DNA of 8,603 nt from Planctomicrobium sp. (lineage in GTDB: Bacteria > Planctomycetota > Planctomycetia > Planctomycetales > Planctomycetaceae). The position numbers and the translations under genes were made by a program. Positions 1 through 6,240 of this stretch are shown here, piece by piece (the first letter of the stretch is position 1; each line of letters opens with the position of its first letter). The stretch covers positions 1 through 8,603 of the forward strand of contig JABJMI010000090.1 of the NCBI GenBank assembly GCA_018659505.1. Reading direction: 5' to 3'. The notes under the pieces were generated by a model. The model was not told the origin of the DNA, searched no databases, and saw only the letters and a list, made by a program, of their open reading frames with translations.

Positions 1-48
1 AAAACGAATCAGACCAAGGACAGCGCCCCAACTGCTGTCTCTGCTTAA
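1..48 (+). CDS. Possible C-terminal end of an upstream gene (partial)
   Basis: Frame 1 is open from the window edge and reads KTNQTKDSAPTAVSA, then meets TAA at 46-48 directly followed by TAG at 49-51. A short polar tail, a double stop and a palindrome right after it fit the end of a gene. The next gene on this strand is an ABC-2 permease, whose usual upstream neighbour is its ATPase or a second permease, so this could be the tail of one of those; nothing in 15 residues proves it. Frame 2 is also open, up to 77-79, so the choice of frame is an inference. Confidence 0.35.
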   Translation, partial: KTNQTKDSAPTAVSA

Positions 49-78
49 TAGCCTTCGACCACTTGAAGTGGTCGGCTA
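49..78. repeat. Imperfect palindrome, possible hairpin after upstream gene
   Basis: CGACCACTT at 56-64 is the exact reverse complement of AAGTGGTCG at 66-74, with one base between them. Outside it, TAGC at 49-52 pairs with GCTA at 75-78 if bases 53-55 bulge out. In RNA this would give a stem of at least seven pairs capped by TTGAA, plus a four-pair lower stem. It begins right after the putative stop at 46-48. No T-run follows, so it is not a classical intrinsic terminator. It could be a REP-like intergenic palindrome, a binding site or an mRNA-stabilising hairpin. Confidence 0.5.
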
Positions 79-184
79 AACTCATTGAATTATAGAGAAA
101 AACTATCATTCGTCTTAACAGTTCTGTCTCGTGGCATCAGCATATTAACTTGTGAAAACGTACTTCACGGACAAGAGAAGCATT

Positions 185-188
185 GGAA
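185..188 (+). promoter_or_regulatory. Ribosome binding site supporting the start at 196
   Basis: GGAA lies seven bases before the ATG at 196. A second purine-rich stretch, AGAGAAG, lies at 174-180. The alternative ATG at 241 has no such sequence in front of it. The match to the Shine-Dalgarno core is short, so the evidence is moderate. Confidence 0.4.
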
Positions 189-195
189 ATGCTCT

Positions 196-1044
196 ATGTC
201 GGCAACGGTTGAAATTACTCCTGGTCATCGCTTTCGTGTCATGTGGTTCATACTACGAACCTGCATCAGCGAGCGACTGATGTATCGTGCCGATTTTGCG
301 ATGGGGACGTTATTCCGCTTCCTTCCCATCGTGACGCAAATCTTCCTGTGGGGAGCCATCTTCGCTGTCGGGACAGATCGCGAGCAGTCATCGATTGCAG
401 GCTATTCCTACAACCAAATGATCTCGTACTACTTAATTGCCATGGTCGGCAGAGCATTTTCGAGTATGCCGGGGCTGGCGTCCGGGATTGCTCGGCAAGT
501 GCGTGACGGAACGATCAAGAAATTCCTGACGCAGCCAATCGATATGCTGGCGTATCTGTTCTGGCATCGAGTGGCACATAAACTTGTTTATTATGCTGTC
601 GCTGCGGGACCATTTGCTTTTGTCTTCTGGCTGTGCGGCGATTATCTTCCTGCATGGCCCGGTTGGGGAATCTTTGGAGCGTTTCTGCTTTCGCTTGCAA
701 TGGCGTTTTTGATGGGCTTCCTGATTGAAGCCTTACTGGGACTTATCTCGTTCTGGTTCCTGGAAGTCAGTTCGCTGATGTTCATTTACATGATGATGAA
801 TTACTTCTTGTCGGGGCACATGATTCCCCTCGATTTTCTTCCGCCTTACATTTTGAACGTCGTCGAGTACTTTCCCTTCCAGTATCTCGCTTATGTGCCG
901 CCAGCGATTCTACTAGGTCGATACTCCGAGGCAGAATTATTTCGCGTTCTGGCGGTCGAGTTCGCTTGGATCATCGTTCTCTTAGCTGCGAATCGAATTG
1001 CATTTCGGTACGGCGTGAAACGCTATAGTGCTTTCGGTGGATAA
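196..1044 (+). CDS. ABC-2 family transporter permease
   Basis: This 282-residue protein is an integral membrane subunit of an ABC transporter of the ABC-2 type, probably the PF06182 family (COG4587/COG3694 group); the cargo is unknown. It needs an ATPase partner, which would be expected upstream, outside the window. Visible hydrophobic segments lie at about 38-58, 73-88, 131-147, 156-180, 181-203 and 253-271. Family-like features are the N-terminal ERLMYRADF (26-34) before the first membrane segment, GTIKKFLTQPI (105-115) in the cytoplasmic loop, SGHMIPLDFLP (206-216), PFQYLAYVPP (227-236), and an Arg/Tyr-rich end after the last helix (RYGVKRYSAFGG). The frame is open back to a TTG at 85, but residues from there resemble no family N-terminus and ATG 196 has a ribosome site. 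ATG 241, which would give 267 residues, remains possible. The gene converges on the DUF1501 gene at 1071. Confidence 0.85.
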   Translation: MSATVEITPGHRFRVMWFILRTCISERLMYRADFAMGTLFRFLPIVTQIFLWGAIFAVGTDREQSSIAGYSYNQMISYYLIAMVGRAFSSMPGLASGIARQVRDGTIKKFLTQPIDMLAYLFWHRVAHKLVYYAVAAGPFAFVFWLCGDYLPAWPGWGIFGAFLLSLAMAFLMGFLIEALLGLISFWFLEVSSLMFIYMMMNYFLSGHMIPLDFLPPYILNVVEYFPFQYLAYVPPAILLGRYSEAELFRVLAVEFAWIIVLLAANRIAFRYGVKRYSAFGG

Positions 1045-1070
1045 AAAGTCTTGCCAAGTAACAGTTCACC

Positions 1071-2537
1071 TCAAGTGAGGAGATCCTGCAGAACTTCGCC
1101 AGCGACGTCGGTCAGTCTGAAATCGCGACCGTTGAAGCGGTAGGTCAGTCGAGTGTGATCGATGCCCATTTGATGGAGAACAGTGGCGTGGATGTCGTGA
1201 GCGTGAACGCGGTTCTCTACGGACTTGTACCCGAATTCGTCAGAGGCACCGTATTGCGTTCCGCCTTTAAATCCTCCTCCTGCAAACCAAGTTGTAAACG
1301 CATGAGGATTGTGATCGCGACCGCCGACGTCTTGTGAATCGGATGTTCGTCCGAACTCGCCACCGTAAATAATAATCGTGTCGTCCAACATGCCTCGCTG
1401 TTTTAAATCTTCCAGCAATGCAGCGGTCGGCTGATCGACGGTTGATGCACATGCCCGATGGTTTCCGTTAATGTCGTTATGAGCATCCCACGGCACATCG
1501 CTCACCGCTCCACCGGGAGTATTCGGACAAGAAGCGAAAATTTGGACAAAGCGGACGCCTCGTTCAACGAGTCGACGAGCAATCAGGCACTGCTTGCCGT
1601 AGTCTTTTGATTCAGCTCGATTGAGACCGTATTTCTCCTGAGTTTCTGCTGACTCTTGCGCTAGGTCAAAAGCTTCTGGAGCGGAAGTTTGCATTCGATA
1701 CGCCAACTCAAACGACTCTAGGCGAGCATTCAAATCTTGGTCAAATGGACGCTCCTCAGCATGTTTACGATTCGCAGAATTGAGCACGTTTAGCAATGAG
1801 CGTTGTTGTTCACCGCTTAATTCGCCGGGAGGTTGCAAGTTGTCAATCGGTTTTCCGCCGCGAGGATCAAGAGCGGTTGCCTGAAAGACTGACGGCAAAA
1901 ATCCCGATGACCAAATCGGGTCAGCTCCGCGAGGTTTTGTGCCGTGCATGACTACATAAGCAGGGAGATTGGCATTTTCGCTGCCAAGTCCATAGGACAA
2001 CCATGACCCCATACTCGGAAACCCCTGACGAATCATCCCTGAGTTAAACTCCAGCATGGCGGGTGTGTGATTATTCGACTGAGAATAACAAGAATAGACG
2101 AAAGCAATGTCGTCGACATGCTTTGAGATGTTCGGGAAAATTTCCGATGTCCAAGCCCCTGATTCTCCATGCTGCGAAAACTTAAACGGAGACTTCAAAC
2201 ACTTCCCGCTGGTCGTAAAGAATCCTGTTTTGGGATCAGCACCAGCGAGTGTCGTCCCGTCGCGTTTCTGGAGCTCCGGTTTGTAATCGAAGGTATCGAC
2301 TTGCGATGGACTGCCAGTTTGAAAGAGCCAGATTACTGACTTTGCCTTCGCTGGAAAGTGACTGTCTCGGGCAGCTAGTGGATTTGAACTTCCACCGTCA
2401 GCTTCCGATGAAACCGGACCAGCGATGACTCCCTCCTGATGCAGCAAACTCGTCAGCGCCAAAGATCCACAACCAAGCCCAGCTTGTGAAAGAAAATCGC
2501 GACGTGATGTCCCTGAACCGATTAGGTGATGTGACAT
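1071..2537 (-). CDS. DUF1501 protein with Tat signal (module 2)
   Basis: This 488-residue protein belongs to the DUF1501 family, which by fold is placed near the alkaline phosphatase/sulfatase-like superfamily; its reaction is not established. The N-terminus has a twin-arginine motif, SRRDFL (11-16), then a hydrophobic stretch at about 18-33, so export in folded form by Tat is expected. Family motifs in order are a first core strand ending in LFQTGSPSQVDTFDYKP (71-87), LPSVFQ (214-219), ARRLVERGVRFVQI (320-333), WDAHND (350-355), GEFGRT (393-398), GRDHNPHAFT (406-415), HDIHATVLH (447-455) and GRDFRLTDVAG (470-480). The Asp and His residues of the later motifs are candidate metal ligands. Length is typical. 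The gene starts 71 bases after the cytochrome/DUF1553 gene and is probably co-transcribed with it; that pairing is the usual planctomycete arrangement. It is the diverged paralogue of the protein encoded at 6241-7632. Confidence 0.93.
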   Translation of the reverse strand: MSHHLIGSGTSRRDFLSQAGLGCGSLALTSLLHQEGVIAGPVSSEADGGSSNPLAARDSHFPAKAKSVIWLFQTGSPSQVDTFDYKPELQKRDGTTLAGADPKTGFFTTSGKCLKSPFKFSQHGESGAWTSEIFPNISKHVDDIAFVYSCYSQSNNHTPAMLEFNSGMIRQGFPSMGSWLSYGLGSENANLPAYVVMHGTKPRGADPIWSSGFLPSVFQATALDPRGGKPIDNLQPPGELSGEQQRSLLNVLNSANRKHAEERPFDQDLNARLESFELAYRMQTSAPEAFDLAQESAETQEKYGLNRAESKDYGKQCLIARRLVERGVRFVQIFASCPNTPGGAVSDVPWDAHNDINGNHRACASTVDQPTAALLEDLKQRGMLDDTIIIYGGEFGRTSDSQDVGGRDHNPHAFTTWFAGGGFKGGTQYGASDEFGYKSVENRVHAHDIHATVLHQMGIDHTRLTYRFNGRDFRLTDVAGEVLQDLLT

Positions 2538-2545
2538 GGTATTGA

Positions 2546-2550
2546 TTCCT
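2546..2550 (-). promoter_or_regulatory. Ribosome binding site of the DUF1501 gene at 1071-2537
   Basis: On the minus strand AGGAA lies eight bases before the ATG at 2537. This supports translation from the ATG that precedes the Tat motif. The rest of the 71-base gap (2538-2608) is AT-rich and shows no hairpin-plus-T-run terminator, which fits co-transcription with the gene upstream. Confidence 0.6.
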
Positions 2551-2608
2551 GTCGAAAATGTTTATTTTATAATGTTAGAAGTTCAAATATCTTCGATTGA
2601 TTTGTGTC

Positions 2609-5600
2609 TCAGTCGATGTAGACAAATTCATTCAGACAGAGCAGTAGATGGCAGAAATCACGCACAGCGAGCGTTTCGGCGTTGGCATCATCTCCACGCA
2701 TTGCCTTTTGATCTTTGATGAATTGCCCCATCCCAGCGAGTTCCGTTTCTGTTGCCGAGCGAGAAAAGGCAGTTTGATAAGCATCATTGATTGCCTGTTC
2801 AACGGAGGTCTCAGCCGTTGGACGAACCCGAAGAGCGAACTTCGTTGCAAGGTCTCGCACGAGCGGCGAGTTGAGGAGTGCTAATGCTTGCGGTGCAACG
2901 GTACTCTCTTCGCGAGTCCCAATTCCCTGCATTGCATCCGGGGCATCGAACAATTTCAAAAGCGGAATCAGGTTACTTCGCTTCACAGTGAAGTAGATGC
3001 TTCGTCTCTTGCTTGCCTGATCGAGTGTCCCTTTTCCAAACTGAGTTGTGTCGAGATCGCCACTGACTGCGAGGAGTGAATCGCGAATCACTTCCGCTTC
3101 CAAGCGGTCGGCAGAACGTCGCCAGAAGAGCATGTTTTCGGGGTCTAATTTTGCCCCACTCTCTGTGACATTACCTGCCTGCATGTAAGCCGTACTGCTC
3201 ATGATCAATTTATGAATCGGCTTGAGTTGCCAATTATTGCGGATTAACTCACTCGCTAACAAATCGAGGAGTTCCGGGTGAGAAGGTCGTTCACCGCGTG
3301 TTCCGAAGTCACTCGGTGTCGCGACAATACCGCGTCCAAAATGGTGATACCACAACCTGTTGACCATCACGCGCGCCAGCAGAACTCCTGCTCCTTGATC
3401 GGTGTCAGTCAACCAGTCTGCCAAGTCCAAGCGTCCCTGAATTTTCGGGGCAACTGCCGTAGTCGCTTCTGGATTCGGCAAAGCTGCTTCTGTAGTGGTA
3501 TCCCCGGAATCGGTCGTCAACAGAACTCGCAAGAACCCGGGAACAGCTTCTTGTTCTTTGTTGTCGGCATTGCCACGACGGAGGTGATACACCTTGTAGG
3601 TATCTTCTCCGAACTGATATGTCGTCCCTTTAACACGGGCAGCAAACACATTCGTCAACTCGGGCTTTGGGTCTTTCGTCGCATGAAAAGCAACGACTTC
3701 GTTAAACTTCAACCAGTCGAGGTTGAATCCCTTATACCAATCGATCAGTTTTTGTTTCTGTTGATCGTTTCGTTGTTCAAGTGGCAGTTTCAGGATGTCT
3801 GCAAATTCGGCTGGCGTCGGTGCATTCGTGGCTGCAAAGTAGAACCCGGTCGCTCCCCCTCCATTGACGATCTTCATCAAGAGATGGTTCGTCCCCTCTG
3901 CAAGTTGAATGACAACGGTCTCTTGTCCGGCAGCCGCGACATTGCGACCGACTTTTTTCGAGAGAACTTCGCGACCATTCACCCAGAGCTTGATACCGTC
4001 GTCGCTTCCCAATGAAAGTGACAACACTTGCGGGGCATCCGATTTAATCTGACGGTAAAGATAATTGGCGGAATTCGCACCGGTCAGTTTGTCATTGTGA
4101 GCCTCGCCATCTTTCCATTCAGGTTGCTCGATCCATTTCAACTTATCTTCTTCATAAGTCGCTGCCAGATCAACACCCCCTTCTGGTGGAAAGACCTCTG
4201 CAAAAGCTGTGTCAAAGTTGGTCGACGGGAATGGTCCTATCTGCTGCCAGTTGCCAAGCCCGGCAACTTCTATATCCTGAACAGGAATGGCAGTGAAATA
4301 AAACCCGGAAGGTCCAGCGCCGTTGACGATCTTCATCAAAAGTTCGTTACGACCTTTTTTAATCGGAACCTGCACTGATTCCTGCCCGGCAGCGGCGGCT
4401 CGACCGATCTGTTTTGAAAGAACTTCTTCTCCATTGAGCCAAACTTTGACTCCGTCATCACTTCCAAGGGACAGGGAAATCGCCTGCTCCTCTGTCGATT
4501 CCACCACGCGGTACAAGTAGTTTGCAGCGTTAGTGCCAGAGAGTGTGTTGTGAACAACAGCATCTTTCCAATCTGGTTGGACTGTCCATTTAATTGCTGA
4601 ATCACCTTCACCATAAGTCGCTACGAGATCGACTCCATTTTCTGGAGCGAACTTCTTCGCGAAGGCTCCTTCGAAACTCTCTCCGATGAATGGACCAGCG
4701 TGTTGCCAGTCAGTGAGGGTCAATGCTCCTAAAGTGACAACATCCGCAGCGACATGCGCCGAGAGCCATTCATCGAATCTCGTAGGAAGTTCTTCCTGTT
4801 CATACTTCGTGCGGGCTGCCACAAGCGGAGCATGTTCCGCATCGAACGCTGCCTTCGCTTCACGAAACTGCTCTGGCTGCATATTGACTCCAGTGTCTGA
4901 GAAGCCGACATCAGAAAAGCAGGCTGCCAGATTGTAGTAGTCATACTGCGGAAGCGGATCGAATTTGTGGTCATGACAACGACTGCAACCGACTGTCAAA
5001 CCGAGGAGCGAAGTTCCAATGGTGTTGACGATGTCGTCGAGTTGTTCGTAGCGGCTTCGCTCGCGCTCCTTTTGCGTTTGTTGAGTTGTATAAGGACCAG
5101 CCACGAGATATCCCGTGGCAGCGAGATGATCAACAGCAGCAACAGCATCGTCAGTGGTCGCGACATTCACATCAGTTAAGAGGTCACCGGCAATTTGTAG
5201 TTTCACAAATTCGTTATATGGCATATCCGAGTTCAAAGCTTTGATCACAAAATCACGATAGAACCAGGCATTCGGACGATCTCCATCAAAGGCGTAACCG
5301 TTACTTTCAGCGAAGCAAGCCAAGTCGAGCCAATGACGTCCCCAGCGTTCTCCGTAGTGCTCGCTGGCGAGAAGTTCATCGATCAGTTGACTGTAGCCAG
5401 TGTCGAAATCCTGCTCAAATTCAGATAGATGCCGGGTGAATTGCTCCGCTGTTGGAGGAAGTCCGATGAGATCAAAGTATGTTCGTCGAATCAGCTTTTG
5501 CGGAGAAGTTGCGACGTTGGGAGTAATGCCAGTTGTCTCCAATTTCTTGAGTATGAAATTATCAATGGAGTTTCTCACCCATTCAGGGTTTCCAACTTCA

Positions 5601-6076
5601 GGCAATGGTGATTGAGTCAGCGGCTGAAACGCCCAGTGCGAGCGCCCCGCTTCGATATCGATCCCTTTTGAAGTGATGACTTCACCACCTTCGCGCGGAT
5701 CAGGTGCTCCCATCTCCACCCATTTGACGAAATGTTCAATGATCTCATCCGGGAGTTTCCCTTTGGGAGGCATCTCGTAGCCATCATGTTTCAAAGCACT
5801 AATCAAGAGGCTTTCATCAGGTTTTCCGGGGACGACCGCAGGACCACTTTCTCCGCCATGTTGAGTCCCTTCACGAGAATCAAGCAGAAGGTCTGCTTTC
5901 AATTTATTCTTGCCGACAGCCTCTGCGGAGTGGCATTCATAGCAATGCTTCACCAACATTGGGCGAATTTTTGCTTCGAAATAATCCAGACCTTTGCGGT
6001 CTGGTTCAGCTCCAAATGTGCTCGCTCCACCGCTAAATAAAGAAACGAAAAAAGTGAGCAGTATCAGTCTTTGCAT
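2609..6076 (-). CDS. Secreted cytochrome c (PSCyt1) / DUF1549 / DUF1553 protein with two PA14-like repeats
   Basis: This 1155-residue protein has a Sec-type signal peptide (residues 1 to about 23, ending FGA before EPDRK). A planctomycete-type cytochrome c domain (PSCyt1, about 34-125) follows, with heme site CYECH at 45-49 and a likely axial Met at 102 (YEMPPKGKLPD). The DUF1549 (PSCyt2) region at about 165-395 contains LIRRTYFDLIGLPPT (195-209), YGERWGRHWLDLA (241-253), DMPYNEF (284-290) and a second CxxCH, CSRCHDHKFDP (364-374). Two tandem domains follow (456-595 and 610-748). The DUF1553 (PSD1) region from about 880 to the end holds VMVNRLWYHHFGRG (903-916), HKLIMSSTAY (955-964), RRSADRLEAEVIRDSLL (986-1002) and TVAPQALALLNSP (1059-1071). 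Members without the insert are usually near 700-1000 residues. Location should be periplasmic or surface; the substrate is unknown, and a redox role is inferred from the heme sites. The start has a weak GAG eight bases upstream. The DUF1501 gene follows 71 bases downstream. Confidence 0.93.
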   Translation of the reverse strand: MQRLILLTFFVSLFSGGASTFGAEPDRKGLDYFEAKIRPMLVKHCYECHSAEAVGKNKLKADLLLDSREGTQHGGESGPAVVPGKPDESLLISALKHDGYEMPPKGKLPDEIIEHFVKWVEMGAPDPREGGEVITSKGIDIEAGRSHWAFQPLTQSPLPEVGNPEWVRNSIDNFILKKLETTGITPNVATSPQKLIRRTYFDLIGLPPTAEQFTRHLSEFEQDFDTGYSQLIDELLASEHYGERWGRHWLDLACFAESNGYAFDGDRPNAWFYRDFVIKALNSDMPYNEFVKLQIAGDLLTDVNVATTDDAVAAVDHLAATGYLVAGPYTTQQTQKERERSRYEQLDDIVNTIGTSLLGLTVGCSRCHDHKFDPLPQYDYYNLAACFSDVGFSDTGVNMQPEQFREAKAAFDAEHAPLVAARTKYEQEELPTRFDEWLSAHVAADVVTLGALTLTDWQHAGPFIGESFEGAFAKKFAPENGVDLVATYGEGDSAIKWTVQPDWKDAVVHNTLSGTNAANYLYRVVESTEEQAISLSLGSDDGVKVWLNGEEVLSKQIGRAAAAGQESVQVPIKKGRNELLMKIVNGAGPSGFYFTAIPVQDIEVAGLGNWQQIGPFPSTNFDTAFAEVFPPEGGVDLAATYEEDKLKWIEQPEWKDGEAHNDKLTGANSANYLYRQIKSDAPQVLSLSLGSDDGIKLWVNGREVLSKKVGRNVAAAGQETVVIQLAEGTNHLLMKIVNGGGATGFYFAATNAPTPAEFADILKLPLEQRNDQQKQKLIDWYKGFNLDWLKFNEVVAFHATKDPKPELTNVFAARVKGTTYQFGEDTYKVYHLRRGNADNKEQEAVPGFLRVLLTTDSGDTTTEAALPNPEATTAVAPKIQGRLDLADWLTDTDQGAGVLLARVMVNRLWYHHFGRGIVATPSDFGTRGERPSHPELLDLLASELIRNNWQLKPIHKLIMSSTAYMQAGNVTESGAKLDPENMLFWRRSADRLEAEVIRDSLLAVSGDLDTTQFGKGTLDQASKRRSIYFTVKRSNLIPLLKLFDAPDAMQGIGTREESTVAPQALALLNSPLVRDLATKFALRVRPTAETSVEQAINDAYQTAFSRSATETELAGMGQFIKDQKAMRGDDANAETLAVRDFCHLLLCLNEFVYID
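3833..4249 (-). repeat. Second copy of the internal PA14-like domain repeat
   Basis: This encodes residues 610-748, from WQQIGPF to GFYFAA. Conserved blocks are GVDLAATY (634-641), NYLYR (671-675), SLGSDDGIKLWVNGREVLS (688-706), AAAGQE (714-719) and LLMKIVNG (732-739). A hand alignment to the first copy gives about 83 identities over about 140 positions, with a few small gaps. The strongest conservation lies around the SDDG and LLMKIVNG blocks. It joins a linker (about 750-880) that leads into DUF1553. Confidence 0.85.
4295..4711 (-). repeat. First copy of the internal PA14-like domain repeat
   Basis: This encodes residues 456-594 of the 1155-residue protein, from WQHAGPF to GFYF. Marked features are GVDLVATY (481-488), NYLYR (519-523), SLGSDDGVKVWLNGEEVLS (536-554), AAAGQE (561-566) and LLMKIVNG (579-586). 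The SDDG-x-K-x-W-x-NG pattern resembles the DDG...DG core of PA14 and related beta-sandwich carbohydrate-binding domains. The period to the second copy is 154 residues (462 bases). Confidence 0.85.
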
Positions 6077-6157
6077 GATTTATCTCGGTTTGAAAACTGC
6101 TGCATTGTGCAACGGCAATCCATCAATTGTCTCAGATGTCAGTTCAATTGAACAGGT

Positions 6158-6185
6158 TTTATGCTTTGAGCTTGAGGATTTCCAA
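6158..6185 (-). promoter_or_regulatory. Weak promoter candidate between the two modules
   Basis: On the minus strand TTGGAA (6185-6180) and CATAAA (6163-6158) are 16 bases apart. Each matches four of six positions of the housekeeping -35 and -10 consensus. A start near 6151 would leave a leader of about 75 bases before the ATG at 6076. A 12-base perfect palindrome, GTTCAATTGAAC (6142-6153), would overlap that start. Planctomycete promoters are poorly described and matches this weak occur by chance, so this is only a candidate. The 164-base gap otherwise shows no terminator or gene. Confidence 0.2.
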
Positions 6186-6240
6186 TTCAAAAGAAAGAAC
6201 GGGTAACCTCTTATAATCCGCCTCAGCAGAATAGGAATTC

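Noticed and set aside
85..195. N-terminal extension of the permease from a TTG at 85
   Set aside because: The extra 37 residues resemble no ABC-2 permease N-terminus, TTG is a rare start, and the ATG at 196 has a better ribosome site and gives a more usual length.
1069..1080. Short inverted repeat CCTCA-AG-TGAGG at the convergent gene ends
   Set aside because: Five-base arms with a two-base loop cannot form a stable hairpin and no T-run follows.
3278..4015. A 245-codon open frame on the + strand, antisense to the 1155-residue protein
   Set aside because: The opposite strand holds a complete gene with recognisable domains throughout. The + strand translation has no family motif and no convincing ribosome site; it is a reading-frame shadow.
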